From Euwallacea fornicatus (lineage: Eukaryota; Arthropoda; Insecta; Coleoptera; Curculionidae), in NCBI RefSeq assembly GCF_040115645.1, contig NC_089550.1, forward strand, positions 5,208,001 to 5,272,000: DNA of 64,000 nucleotides, written 5' to 3'. The stretch's first letter is position 1. Each line of letters starts with the position of its first letter. This document shows positions 45,601-58,550 of the stretch, one piece after another. The position numbers and the translations under genes were made by a program. Under the pieces are notes generated by a model. It worked only from the letters and a program-made list of their open reading frames with translations. It was not told where the DNA came from and made no database searches.

Positions 45601-47789
45601 TTGACGGTTATGTTATAAAATTTCCATATTAAAGTATTTCAGTACGTTTAATTCTACAGCTATTAAGATGTAAATGTGTAATGTTAATGTGCCAAAAATG
45701 TAATACGCTTAAAGTACATTAATTTTTAATTAGTCGCCTCTATGACACCCTTTAGCTATGACCCGACCTTATCAACAATGCCACGAGCTTTGATCCCACG
45801 ATATTAGTATTGACGGTTCTGACAGATATTAGATGTTGACAGTATTATTTTCGCTGTATAAGAAGCACTGTAAAAAATTGTACCCTGAATAACAACATAT
45901 TAATCCGAAGTGCATATCTTGAAATACTTCAAACAATTTCGGTTAGATTAACCGGATGATAAGTCCGTAAAGTAACTCGGGGATTAATGGTAATTTGAGA
46001 AATGATGTTGGTTTGCATTTCACTGAAATAATAGCCTCATTCGCTCTCACCATAATATGTAGTTGGTTTATGATAATAGGAAACATGTTATAAACGGCAC
46101 TCCATACTCGATGAGGCATTAGATATTTTTCGGCAATTGTTAAGGGTATCGATTTGGTTGCTGAGTATACCCTGTATAGTAACAAATGAATGATAGGTAC
46201 GCTGCAATGAATAACTCTGGCTAAAAAAATGATTATCCTATCGCATTGGTCATCTATTCTCTCGTTGGACACGCGCCATCGATAGCGGCTCGTGCGTTAC
46301 CTGTTATTTTCTTGTGTTGTTCAGGTCAGGTCACTACATTGCACAGTTACAGGAAAACTCATTTTCTTCTATGTTTTTATAATGCGACGTATTATTTCGT
46401 TTTAGTACCTGTACCCCACGTAATTGTCTTAAACGCTTTTAAATTCTGTTACTGCAAAGTATTCAAGTTTCTTTTAAGCCTCATATAAATTAAATTAATG
46501 AGGTATTTATTCTAAAACGCAGCACGATCGTTTAATGTGTTAATTATGATTTACGAGTGTACTTTTAGCTAGATAATTAGAGGATATTCAAATACCGAGA
46601 TAAATAAATAAATACACATCTCTTTATACTCATTAGGTGATTTCGCCGTTACGTTCTCATAAAAGGAAAAAATTAATCACGTGTTTTAAAAAATTTCCAC
46701 ACATTTTGGGCGATGGGTTGCCGTAGGATTAAAAAATCAATAAACGTCTATGGGAAGCAGCAGTAAACCTGCCTAATTAATGAAAGTAATAAAATATAAG
46801 AAATATAAAAAAATGAAATAAAAAAGTATTTTAATCAGTGTCAATTGGAGAAAAAATTATTGGTTTTGTGAGCAGAAAAACAAATTTGCTTTTTCATTGT
46901 CTCGCATTAGGGCCCTCCATGAATATCGCTGTGGCAGTAAATTTGCTAGTTTTTCGCCTTGTGAAATAAAGAACAATTTCTTTAACCATTTCTTCTAATA
47001 TAACGCCGCGAAACGAAAATAACTTTGTAATTTTGAGGACAATCCAGAACAGCACTTTTTTACTATAAAAACATTCAGATCTTCCCTATTCCGAATAAAC
47101 CAATAACATTACACTCTTGGGTTAATGCTACAAGGGTTTGGCACAAATTTCAAGGACTATCAAATAGAAGAAAATAGTACGAGATAGCGAGGAAAATAGA
47201 GGTCCCCGTCATGGTTTACTGAGCAAGTATTTAATATTACAACAGTTTTGTTTATAAAAAGAGGGAACAAAATATGATATCATTTTGGCTCGAAAGCATA
47301 ATTTTTTTTATAGAATCGACGAGAATCTCCGTACAAACATGAACGAGAGTGCCTAGGATCCTATATATACTTTTTCATATAATTATGTTGCTGTGGACTT
47401 CGAGGTGTGATTGTTTGAACGATTCTAAGATATAAAGTTTATATAAACATTGCTCCTACAGCCCTTCGTGTTTAAGATGTAGGGTGTCGAAATTTTTTAA
47501 ATATTTTTTACATATTAATAAAAATATTTAAAAAACTTTTGAGTAACAAAAAGATGCAAATTAATATGACGTTGAAACTTAGTGACAATTTTTAATGTAG
47601 TACAAATAAATCTTTTAAACTAGAAATCTCTTCTTTCTTTTTGCTACCGGCATGTACAGGGGTAATGCTGGAAATTTAAGAAAATTCAAACAAGAAAAAC
47701 ACTTTATCAAAACTACATTTAAACGAATGATATGTTTTTTTTGTAAAAAATGTTTAACAATAAGAAAGGCGAAATTTACAATAATTGCT
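45601..47789. other. Stretch without genes
   Basis: AT-rich. One orphan terminus TACCCTGTATA lies at about 46168. Open frames at 45943-46272 (minus) and 46246-46488 show no domain. TGTAGGGTGTCGAAA at 47480 may be another eroded terminus. Confidence 0.45.
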
Positions 47790-47799
47790 GAAAATTTCC

Positions 47800-48015
47800 T
47801 TCAACTTCAATGTAAACATTAGAGCCCTTCTTAACGCTGATCGCGGGACATGATGAATTATTCTCGGCATATATATTATCTGATTACATTAATCTCGTAT
47901 CTGTTGAATTAATTCTTTGTCAGTGTTAATCGTAGTTACATAAACGAGCGACTTTACATGGTCCCAAAGGCGAAAATCTAACGGATTCAAATCTGGTAAT
48001 TTCGGTGGCCATAGC
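47800..48015 (-). pseudogene. Transposase C-terminal remnant
   Basis: The minus strand reads AQLWPPKLPDLNPLDFRLWD, then HVKSLVYVTTINTDKELIQQ and IRD before a stop. This matches the third-Asp region (WPPRSPDLTPLDFFLWG) of the long-arm transposases nearby, with Ser changed in SPD. Upstream coding sequence is cut by the LTR-like segment at 48.2 kb. A possible terminus of the same element is the orphan ACACCCTGTA at 48869. Confidence 0.7.
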
Positions 48016-48189
48016 TGTGCTTAATGTGAAAAAAGTATATGTAGGTTTTTATTTCGTTAGTCTAGGGTATAATTTAAAGATGTGTTTATCAGGGCGGACG
48101 CGGCTTTTTTCTTCACTTTGAAATCAAATCGAATATCAGCAGAAATCGGAGTTGGAATTAAATAGGAATTTCCCATCTTCGGGAAAGTC

Positions 48190-48515
48190 TTAAATATTAA
48201 ACCCTCTAGTGGCGCACTATGGGCGTACCCTGGCTAGGGGTGCCCTCAACACCACGTGCACTACCCGTCGCCTTGGATAGTGGTGCTGAAGCTAATAAGA
48301 AGTCCTTCGTGGGCGGTAATTGCTTCTAAATCATAAGGGCTGACGAAGCTTATTATCAGTAATAGCGATGCCGATAAAGTCTTCCGCGGGCAACCCCCAT
48401 GCCGATAAAGTAACTCGGTGGGAATTCTTACGCACCAGCCAAAGTCTACCATGGGCGTGCCAAAGGGGTACATCATCTCCTTAACAATAACTTAACCCTA
48501 ACTATTTACAATGTA
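48190..48515 (-). mobile_element. LTR-like segment, related to the 53.5- and 57-kb LTRs
   Basis: GC-richer than its surroundings. On the minus strand it contains CTTTATCGGCAT twice and GGGTACGCCCATAGTG, similar to CTTTGTCGGTGC and AGGTACGCCCATGG in the segment at 53.45-54.04 kb. It lies between the transposase remnant and an orphan terminus, as if inserted in that element. Ends and target duplication not determined. The 71-codon frame here (48261-48476) is not treated as a gene. Confidence 0.4.
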
Positions 48516-50097
48516 CCACCTTTCCGATAGAGCCTCAATGTAATCGAAATACACAATGTAATACAATTAAAAACTATGTACAAGGTGGTTGATTCGACTA
48601 CCGTATCCTAAATATATTATATAAGTTTTGGAAAAGTCAGTGGCGCATAAATAACAAGAATAATCATAAATAACGCTGCTAAATTTCAACAAAATCGGCT
48701 TTATTAAAAGGTATTATTCAGTTTTTCCTATGAAAAAATGGCTTTTTTTTAAGTTTGACATCCTGTATCTCAAAAACGAAGCATATCCGGATCTATATTT
48801 ACATAAACTTCATCTTAGAATTACCCACAGAATCGCCCTTTGAAGTTAGGCCACGTACTTAAATAACACCCTGTATGATACACACTGATTGTAAAGTGGT
48901 CACCATCATCGTCATGGTCCAAAGATTAAGTTAAATTCATGAGGCAGTTAGTGCTCTAGGGACCGAGACGAGAGGAGCATAAGCATTTCACAATAGTGGC
49001 GTAGATACAGAAGAAAAAATAGAAATATAGAAATGCAGAAAAATATTCTCTGCTTACAGTTGAGTAAAAGTGTGGTCGTTATACATCAGTTTGTTTACGC
49101 ATAATGGAGTTTTTCATCGTTCACTGTAGGTGAGAGCATGCTATCGATCGAGAGTCATATGCAAATAACGTGGCTGCAATGGTTAACTCAAACGTTGAAA
49201 ATATTATAGCTTTTGTCCACGACCACTTAACAATGCCTTAATAATTCAGCTTGTTGATTGAAGTTACATAGGGGTCATATAGAGGGAGAAGAACTAATGA
49301 GGGATCTGCGAGGCATAAATATTTTACCTTTTGTGGACCATTCCAGTTATGCATGTTGCTCAGCACTTGCTCTCTCATCATATCGCGCAACTTCGCGATC
49401 TTATTTAGATATTTCCACCTCGTAGTTTGTTTGTGCAGCCGCAGCTAAACAATTTTATGACAACTCGAGTTGTGTGAGAAAGTCTTCAACAAACGTGCAT
49501 CAAATGTAGCGCACGAGCCAAAGGTGAGCGCACCATTCACACAAGTGTGTTACGATACCTTCTAACAAATTGTGTAGAATATTTACTCGATTGAGATTCG
49601 GATTCGGTGGCATTACATCGGAAAAGCCCCACTAAGTTTACTAAGCTAAGACTGTTGTGCGTTATTGTAGATTTACGCATGATTACTTTTATGATGGTCT
49701 AGTAAGGAATAATTCTGACATATAATGACCGATTACTGAACTGGGCAATCATTTTTGCCTTTTTTCTCATTGTTTACTTTCCAAATTAACACCTTTGTGC
49801 CACTCTGGGGACACGTAGGATAAAGCTCATAAGATGTAAATTCTAATAGGATGTAGTAATTGAATAATGAAAATATATTTCTTTTCAGCGTGTAATGAAA
49901 CTTTATGGTTCTTTAGAGAATAGGAAGGACTTTCACCCTGTAACTTTCCAGGTGCGAATGAGATGCCCAATCATAATGCCACATTTTTCTGAACAGCTCA
50001 TATTTACCCGCTTTATTTTACTAGGCTTGTAATGAATGAATACATGGACGCTAAGAAATATCATAAGAAGCCCTTTGTAATCCAATCGACCATAACA
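48516..50097. other. Stretch without genes
   Basis: AT-rich. It contains only the orphan right-end motif AACACCCTGTATG near 48868. Nothing codes for a recognisable protein. Confidence 0.5.
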
Positions 50098-50099
50098 TA

Positions 50100-51670
50100 C
50101 ACTCCTGGTCAAATTTAAGTGTACAGCTGATTTCTTTAGCATGTACAAAAAAAAAATAGAAAAATGAGACGGTTACTGCTGTATAATTTCTATATTAAGG
50201 ACGGAAACAAAAATTTGATTCGTTAATTATTTTATTTCTTTATTAACAAAACAGTCATACATTTTAATTACATAGAAAGTGATAGTTGACCAAATTAAAG
50301 TGTACAGCAACAAAATATGCATTTTTTTCAAATTAAAAAATATCCAATTTCATGAATTTTTAAAACAAATCAGTAATTAATTGAGTCTCCTTTAGATTCA
50401 ATAACTTTCAACAATCTACGGTTCATAGAACAACACAAAGTTTTCAAAAGGTTGAGTTTGTTTATTTTAACTTTCTGCGCTGCTTTTAAAATTTCTTCCC
50501 ATAGTTCCGAGTCAGAGTTGTATGCTTCTTTTTTGTACACTTTCCCAGAGAGTGCTTGCCAATAATTTTCTATTGGGTTCAAGTCTGGAGAGCGCGCCGG
50601 CCAATCAAAAACCTTCAGTCCCATTTGTGATAACCCTTCTTTTGTGACTCTGGAAGAGTGAACGGGTGCGTTGTCCTGTAAAAAGTAAAAATCTCCATCT
50701 GGAAACAATGATGCCATCCACGGATAAACTTTCTCCCGTAAAAGAGTTAAATAACCTTGGCTATTGATTCTTTCAGAGATTTTTTCCAGTAGAAAATGCC
50801 CTGAAGCAGTTATTGCTCCCCAAATCATCACCCCTTCACCTCTCATTTGGCGTTTTGGGCGATAAAACGATGTTGTTAATCTATCTTCCAAGTAACTATA
50901 CTCATTATCAGGACCATCCTTTGAGAATTTTTTTTCATCGGTGAACACTGTCTTTGTTCAGATAAAGTCCCCTAAAGATAATCACTCTCGAGCTTTTGCC
51001 ACTCGAAACTCACGGTGGGCTTTGGTGAGAGGAATTTGTTTGTGAACTTTTTTCTATTTAACATCCATTTGAGGAAGAGTTCTCCTTATGGTTCTTGCAG
51101 ATGCGACCAATTGCAAGTTTTCTTTTAATTTCCGAGAAGTCACCAACTCACCTTCTCCTGCTAACCAGCGAATTTCTCTTTTATACGCGCTTGGCTTCAC
51201 ATATTTAACTTTGATTTGGGTCCTCTCTTCTTTTTCACTCGATTGTAATCCGTTTTATACATTTTTGCAACTGTAGAATGAGACAGATGACATTTTTCAG
51301 CAACAGCACGATAACTCATACCACGCTCAACATCTTTTTTATCTCTAGTGATTAAATCGAATGAATACATTTTTAATTTGTTCTTTTCACATAAAAGGAA
51401 AGAACTAGACTGATTTAAAAAATAATCTCATGTTTACATATAAAATATGCGATGTACACTTTAATTTGGCCAGGAATCTGTTATTGTTTATTTATTAATC
51501 CAATTTTCATTTGAATTGTCAAAGATTAATACACAAATAAGTGATTGGCATTATATATTTTTCTTAAAAGTGTGTAAACGAAGTATCAAACAGAAAAAAT
51601 TTGAAAAACATATTAAAATTACTAAATTTTGCAAATATTTTAATTGTACACTAAAATTTGGCCAGGGGTG
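50100..51670 (-). mobile_element. Tc1-type DNA transposon, DD34E
   Basis: 1571 bp between TA at 50098-50099 and 51671-51672. The ends CACTCCTGGTCAAATTTAAG and complement CACCCCTGGCCAAATTTTAG continue into TGTACA, giving about 27-bp inverted repeats. One transposase gene on the minus strand. Confidence 0.93.
50370..51370 (-). pseudogene. Tc1-type transposase, decayed
   Basis: From ATG 51370: MYSFDLITRDKKDVERGMSY and RAVAEKCHLSHSTVAKMY form a helix-turn-helix, then the basic KKKRGPKSK. A shift by one base follows NM near 51200, then REIRWLAGEGELVTSRKLKE. Stops interrupt before FTDEKKF, including TGA at 50958-50960. The last 193 codons are open (50370-50948): first Asp (FTDEKKF), GVMIWGAI, second Asp (LQDNAPVHSS), and Glu in WPARSPDLNPIENYW, with 34 residues between (DD34E). 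Confidence 0.92.
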
Positions 51671-51672
51671 TA

Positions 51673-53447
51673 TTTTATAAGAATTTTAAAGGAAAATCTG
51701 GCGAAAGATTTAATGATCTGATGAATTCGTTCCGTTAAGATCAACAATCGAGAAAGTTAACTTAACTTGGGTTCGATTTAGTGAGGACGAGTGAGGACCA
51801 GGAATCCATGCGGAATATCATTAAGACTCTTGTTAGACTGTAACGCGTTCGGTGAGACTGACTGTGTAGTTTATAGGCGCGTTGAGAAGATCATCTTAAG
51901 TGATTTCACTATTTTAACGACTCCATATCGTCTGACATAATAATTGGTTTAAGAAAATATTGATATCAAGAAAACGAGCTAGAAAGCTGCCCGAAGATAG
52001 GATGGGAAAAAAATGGCTTAAGTTAGAAATGCTACTGAACTTTAATTAAATTCTGTTCTATTAAGAAGTTCAGGAAAAGAGCGAAAAATACGATTCTCTT
52101 TTATCAGAGAATCTGTGAATGTTTAATGTGTAATATGGCCAGCACCTGCAGAATAAAATCGTCCGGGACTTGATGCGAGAACTACGTGCATGTCCTGCCA
52201 TGGCATGTCCGTGGGCATGTGATCCAAACTCGTTTAGCATTGAGATCTCAGAAACTATTAGAGATACGTACAGTGACGATTAAACGGAGGCAAAATAGTG
52301 CAGTTAGTCACCGAACAAAATGCCTTTTTGACTGCGAGTAAATTCCGGGCAATTTTGGAGGTTTTGGAAAAAATAAAAATTCGTACATTTCCCCCATAAT
52401 TTTAAAATGAATTTTTTTCAGACACAGAATTGGGAAAACTGCATGTCTCTATCTTCGATGATAACTAAGGTAACCCTGAAAACCATCGAATTTGGAACAC
52501 ATTGTACATAGCGTATGCTTATCTATATCTACATTATTAACACTCTCGTAATATCCAATATTTCTATCGTCTTGGGCTTGTAATTAGTTTCACCCTTTAA
52601 TTATTTCTTCAGTTAATTAAGTAAGTACTATTTTCCACATGATTCGAACGAGACAATTTGCTGTAATTATTTATTTGAAAGAGCAGTTTGCTAAAATGAT
52701 TCATGCTCAGCTGGAGCTTTTGAAGTTTATGTTTAATTACTCGATTGCATGAGTTCTGCAGCTGATCTCTCCTGAAGAAATTATTGTAATCATGTGGTAC
52801 CAAAATAACATACGGGGTGTTACGAATGCGATCGACATAGAGATGTTACAGAAGGAAAAGAGCATATTAGAAGTGGTGCAGTCAGATGGAGGTCAAACCG
52901 TCTGACTGAAAAAAAGGAGGTTCGATATAGGTAGGTAGTGTGTCCTATGATCAATTTCATATGCATGTAGAATTATGGATGATTTTGATGGTGACGTTGG
53001 TGATAATGAAGATGATGATTTCTCTACATTATATAAATAATCGCGGCCCTCGTCTATATAATGTCACCAGTTGAAAGGGCGCAATAATTCCATTGTTTGT
53101 TATATTATACATATAGGGATAGAGGGGGCAAGTCGAATTCCCGCGACCTATTCCACTATTGTCAAACGATAAGCATTTTATATCCTATTAATCAAATATA
53201 CATTTGCTCAAATATACACTAAGTTTGTATTCTACAAATCCCCAGATCACATGCATATTGTAGTGGTATTATCCCATATTCTTTATTGTAGCTTGAATAC
53301 GCACAGGTATTGATTTTCAATCAGTTTAAACTTCCTTGCGACGTTCAGTGAATTCTAAAATTTACTTATGCTATGCACTATTTGAAAGGGACACTTGTTC
53401 AAAAAAAAATTATTAAACACTTTTTTTACAATTTTTGAGATCCCGTC
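51673..53447. other. Stretch without genes
   Basis: AT-rich; a short GAT-rich run at about 52977-53020. Nothing recognised. Confidence 0.5.
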
Positions 53448-54042
53448 TGTAGGGTTACGTAATTAACCCTGCACTTTAGTTTCGTGTCTAGTCATTTTGT
53501 AAATATACGTTAAGTGTAAGTTCGATAAGGGTTAGACAGTAGGAATTACTTTTAAGTTAGAAATACCCCTTGAGGCACGGCACTGGTAGGCATTGGCTAG
53601 AGCATGAGAATTTCCCATGCCATGCCTTGTCGATGTTGGAAATCCCCGCAGTAAATCTGGTCGGCATTGGAGCTGCATATAGTGAGCTTTGTCGGTGCTA
53701 GAATTGCCTGCAATAGACCTTGTCGGTCTCACAGCTGCAGTTCCAATTCCCGGTTAAGACGCCACGGTTTGATGCGGCAAATGATGCAGATGGCACCCTG
53801 GCCAAGGTACGCCCATGGTTTATCACCATGGGTGTTGGTACTTAAGGATGGACGAGGCATGGAGGGCTTTCTTTTCTCGCCCTTGTTTTGGGATACGGTC
53901 GGTCATTGTAACGCAGTCGTCATGTCCGTGCTCATTAAATTCATTAGTCACTCCAACACTCACTGTATATTCCGTATTAATAAACGTAAGCTTGTATACC
54001 TTCTCTCTGACCTGTGATTTCATTACAAAGATATAACCAACA
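53448..54042 (+). mobile_element. Probable solo LTR
   Basis: Candidate ends TGTAGGGTTA and TAACCAACA form an imperfect TG/CA inverted repeat about 595 bp apart. The body is GC-richer, with GTACTTAAGGATGG about 200 bp before the 3' end (the LTR at 57 kb has GTACTTAAGGGATA in a similar place) and AATAAA at 53979. No 5-bp target duplication matches the chosen ends, so the borders are uncertain. Frames at 53532-54036 on both strands are not genes. Confidence 0.45.
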
Positions 54043-54640
54043 TCATATATCTAAAGTAGTATCAAACACACCCGATGCTACACTTCTTTAAATTATGAAA
54101 TATTTAAACAAAGGCCGTGTAAGGTTAAGGGGTCAATTCGACCACACGGGCGATTTGAAATTTTTACGAATTGTCCCTATCACGCAAAGGACTTACCACA
54201 TAAAATTTCAACTTCCTAAGTCTCACCATTCAAGAGTGGGACGGGGTTGAGGGTGAAAACTTTAAAACGCTGTATCTCGGGAACTATTCATTGTACAGCG
54301 TGGGGCAAAATGGTGCGTTCTTCAGTAAGCACCTTCTTATTTTCATATACTTGCAGATTTATCGGTTGATGCCAAAAGGCTGAAATCTCAAAAAAAAACT
54401 TAGGTGATTTTAGAGGAGTTTGCACTTTGGTACACTAACCATTTTTGCACACTGTGTAGAGGGCCTCTCGAAGTATCTACCCACGTTGAATCAGATTTGT
54501 ACCAAATTCAGTATTTGGGATATAATAATTCAAAGTATAGGAATATAAATATTAATAACTTATAAGTCTAAATTCATATAATTCATATAACTAACGCGGC
54601 AGAAAACAGCACCAATACCAAATGACGTCGCTATACAATA

Positions 54641-55615
54641 TACAGGGTTCGCCATTACTCCGGTCTTGGTTCCTGGTGTCTTTGTATAAATATCAATATG
54701 AAATGTTTAGTACAGTACTCATTTATATTGGAAAGCTGCATGATTTAATAATATTTTTGTTTATACAGAGTGTTCCGTTTTCGCTGGGCAGCATAAAGTT
54801 ATAATTTTTTAAATAGCAACCCGTAATTTTTTTATGCCATTTGATGAAACATTAATTTAGAAAGAAAATACATTAAACATTTTTTAAATTGGTTGCGGCG
54901 TTGCCATATTAGAAGGTAGTGACAGGTAATATGACAACTGAATGAAATAAGTAATTTACGCTTTTGTTAAATAGAAGCAAAACCTACTAGAATAAATCTG
55001 TTGGATTATAATAATGCCTGTTGCAATTTGATTGAAATTTTGCAAATATCTCCATAACTGTAAATGTTAGATGAAAAGATATTATTGCAAATTAATAGAG
55101 AATTAAAAACTATATTAGGACTTGAAAAAAATCATGGGTACCATTTAAAAAAAAAACGAGTTTCAGCAATTTGTAAAATTTGCAAATTAGCGCTCTTATA
55201 CAAAAAAAGTATGGTGCATTAAAAAAATGTTTTTAAGTACCTCTGACTTTCATTTACTACTTTACAAAAACGAGTTTCAAAATTTCAAAAGACACCGGTT
55301 TTGTGATAATTTTTTTCTGATGCTGCATTTTAAAAGAAATTTCTCTAATATGGCAACGCCGCAACCAATTTAATAAATGTTTAATGTATTTTCCTTCCAA
55401 ATTAAGGTTTCATCAAATGGCATAAAAAAGTATGGATTGCTATTTAAAAAATTATAACTTTATGCTGCCCAGCGAAAATTGAACACTCTGTATAAACAAA
55501 AATATTATTAAATCATGCAGCTTTCCAATATAAATGAGTACTGTACTAAACATTTCATATAGATATTTATACAAAGACACCAGGAACCAAGGCCGGAGTA
55601 ATGGCGAACCCTGTA
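54641..55615. mobile_element. Foldback MITE inserted in the ISL2EU-like element
   Basis: The left arm 54641-54913 and right arm 55344-55615 are inverted copies of about 272 bp. The tips TACAGGGTTCGCCATTACTC and complement sit between TA repeats. A second motif, TATACAGAGTGTTCC, has C at 54766, 123 bp inside the outer C at 54643, and is mirrored in the right arm (GAACACTCTGTATA near 55484). The ~430-bp core has no open frame. Confidence 0.88.
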
Positions 55616-55798
55616 TATGGCATAGAACCCCTAGAGCTGCCCTCTAAAATGATGGGCAAGTAAGCATAATTATGTACCCAGAAAGAAGGGAAGAAATTCA
55701 ATATTTTTGAGAACACTGGTTATTATTCAGGGAGGGTGTTGACGTCAGCGTCTTCAGCTTTATCACTGTCTTCTTGGACACCTAAGAAACCAGTGGTC

Positions 55799-58550
55799 TT
55801 AAACATGTTGTTTAATAATTCGGGTTAAGTAACGAGCATGTGATAAATAATAAATAATTGTAACTACATGAGAACAATAAACGACAATACGCTTTCTATT
55901 CGCGCAATCACAGCAATAGCGGCATATACCTGATGCATCATTTCGTTTTAGTGTATAATCGATGAAAGAGGTGTAGGTTTTCCGATTACAATGCCTAGAA
56001 CGAGATTGTATTCTCAAAATTGTTGCATTCTCTTTTAAGTAGTCAACATTCAGAGAACCATCCTCGTTCGTTATCTCTGCTAACTATGATTTAGCTTGGC
56101 CCAATTGATAAGTACCTGTGAAAAGCAATATTAATTGAGCTTCTGTTAATTGAGGGAAATCCTTTATTGCGTTTGAAGTAATCCGTCTGAAAATAACTTT
56201 CTTACTCGCCCATTTTCCTGTTTCCACTTCTTCCGCCAAGTAATTCGGTGTATCTACCAGCGCGTGCATCCTTGCGATGATTTCTTCTCCAGCGTCTTTA
56301 TCGGAAGTTAATCGTTGCCCGAACTGATTTTGTAAAAAACCCGTGATTCTAAAATACTCGCCTATTATCGGAACCATCTTATTATCTATTTTCCGGTCAA
56401 GTAATTGATATTTTTGTTTCAAAATACCGTGAACAGCTTCAACGATCCATCGGACTTTTGTTACAAGTCCCGAGCGAATGGTTTCTAAACTCTGTAACTG
56501 TTTGCGTTTGCCTCTGAGAGCTGGCATGGCTGTTTTGTATCCTTCACTGTTTAAATATTCTATTACGTCCCGAAATCCTCTGTCCAGTACAAAAATATCG
56601 CTTGTTTCCAATAAATTGGATAATCCCGTATTCTCAACTTCCAGAATTGTTCTTAAATTTCACACATCATTTTCGTGTACGCTGAACGGTCTAAGCATGT
56701 CGACAACAAAACCACTAGTGGTACATATCGTGAATGGTTTACACAAAGGCACTTTCTTTTGGCCAGAAAACGATCTCCTTTGATATTCATTGTTTGTGCT
56801 TTTCTGATGTCGAGCATAAGTGCCATCACATATCAGAATTAAATCCTCATTATCAGCTTCAAGTATTGTTCGAGCACTTGGACTTGTTTCATATATAATT
56901 TTTTCTCAAGTTGTGTTTTGACATCCAAAGCTGTTAGGGACTCTAAATTATTGGTTTTTGTTTCTATCTATTTTTATTGTTAATGTTAGGTTTATTGTAT
57001 ATTGTCATTTATTCCCTTAAGTTACGCTTATGTACTGCGATACTTATTCGGAGAATACCATCTGGGTGCCAGATCACATGGCCCATCAGGCCAAAGCTAA
57101 GGGTACGCTTTGGTTGGGGAATGCGCTACTAGTCAAAAGAAGCTTTCTCTATAGGGACTATTGCTTTGATGGTCAATTTGTTGGACCAGCGATATTCCCA
57201 GAAAAGCGACTAATATAGATATTCCCCAGACGGCTACGAGTTATGGGATTCGGTGTAGCCAAAGCTTATAATGGTTCTTGGTGGTGGTGCGCCCCTGGTT
57301 GGAATTCTTCGGGGTTAGTACTTAAGGGATAATCGGAGCCATTTTTGCTCTCTTGGCTCTTGTCTCTTCTCTGCTCTCCCTTTTGTCTTGTCGGGGAAAG
57401 CTGCGTCGGTGTCGGGATATGATCCGCATCATATCGTGTAACCCGCCCAATAAGCTTTCTCCCTCTTCTTTACTTAGACCAAGATTCTTACATTCTTTTG
57501 AGATAAGTGCAAAGTTAATACAGTCCATTTTTACATAAAACAAAGTGTCTTTGTCGTGTTTCATTTATCGAAGGAACACCCTTAACAAAAGCGTTTAGCT
57601 AGAATATCTTGGACAAAAGCACATCTCACTAATTTAAGATACTCCGAGACCACCCCTTTATTGGGCAAATAGAGAATGGAAGCAATTAGTTCATGTGAAT
57701 TACCGATTTTAAGTTTGAATAAAAAGGTAACGATGGCCTGTGTGGTGGTTCTGTTACAAGAATTTCTAAGAGACGTTAACATTTCTTTTAACTGCAATAA
57801 ATTCTCCCAAGTCGAGCTTGTGAAAAGTGTTAATTGTGTTTCGAGCATAGAAAAATCCGAGACTTGATCAAACAGCCTTTTATCACAAGCAATCGCTAAC
57901 TTTTCCATCATGCAAGAGAGCTCTTTTGATGTGATTTCAGAAATATTTGAATATGCCTTGATCTTCATTAAATCTTCCTCAAAAAATGAGTCGAAGATGA
58001 TGTGACTTTTACAGCATCTATCGCCGACTGGAATAAACAGTTTTCTCTTCGTGTAACTCAAGCAACGAGCCTTCTCGGGAATCAACATTAAATTAGAAGT
58101 TGTATTACCACCACAAATGATGCAATATTTATGAGATGCAACGGTGCGATCGATTTCCATATTAACTAATTCTTCGGCTTGTTCATTAGATGTTAAATTA
58201 TATTTAACTTCATGATCACTTGTATCGTCTGTCTCGGAATCATCGCTACCCTTGCTGATATTAATCCGAATCGACTCTTCCATCACGAGATTTTGAGTGA
58301 TGTCATTTGGAAGTCCAGCGTTTTGCTGAATTGGGACCAGCATTTTTTGCTTTTTATAAAAGCAAATGCGACAATATCTGCACACGGTGTGATTCTGTTG
58401 AACTGCAACACAGAATACTTTTTCACAAGCGTCTTCAGGTGTGTTGATACATTTTGACTTTCCAGGCACTTTCCTCCAGGCACGTGAACGAATCACACAC
58501 TTAACATTCAGCGACGCTGATGTAGAAGGTAATGAATCATTAGATTCCAT
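55799..58550 (-). pseudogene. ISL2EU/Harbinger-type transposase with SWIM-like zinc finger, split by a solo LTR
   Basis: Starts at ATG 58550. Residues 1-200 are Cys-rich (CRYCRICF, HKYCIICGG, CKSH), consistent with DNA binding. At about residues 240-315 is a helical segment ending in VVSEYLKLVRCAFVQD. At 57592 the solo LTR breaks the frame; skipping the LTR and one AAAGC copy, the frame continues unshifted from 56926. It then shows DDE motifs: ICDGTYAR, SFSGQKKVPLCKPF, VLDRGFRD and VRWIVEAVHGILKQKY. A C-terminal CRYCCDCANRKR...CSHVVTIIYYLSHARY region looks like a SWIM zinc finger. Nonsense codons: TGA 56906-56908, TGA 56660-56662, TAG 56084-56086. Role: cut-and-paste transposase, now dead. 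Confidence 0.82.
56932..57587 (+). mobile_element. Solo LTR with 5-bp target duplication
   Basis: 656 bp from TGTTAGGGAC to CCCTTAACA, with AAAGC on both sides (56927-56931 and 57588-57592). The body is GC-richer; GTACTTAAGGGATA at 57318 may mark the promoter area. The 5-bp duplication and TGTTA/TAACA tips fit a gypsy- or BEL/Pao-type retrotransposon reduced by LTR-LTR recombination; which superfamily is not shown by the sequence. Orientation is inferred from similarity to the 53.5-kb LTR. Confidence 0.9.

Noticed and set aside
45943..46488. Hydrophobic frames near 46.2 kb as membrane proteins
   Set aside because: AT-rich chance hydrophobicity; no GPCR or transporter motif.
48261..48476. Open frame MMYPFGTPMV... 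as a small gene
   Set aside because: It falls inside an LTR-like repeat segment whose relatives at 53.5 and 57 kb do not keep the frame.
53532..54036. Four overlapping frames on both strands as genes
   Set aside because: All fall in a probable solo LTR with low stop density; no shared protein or domain.
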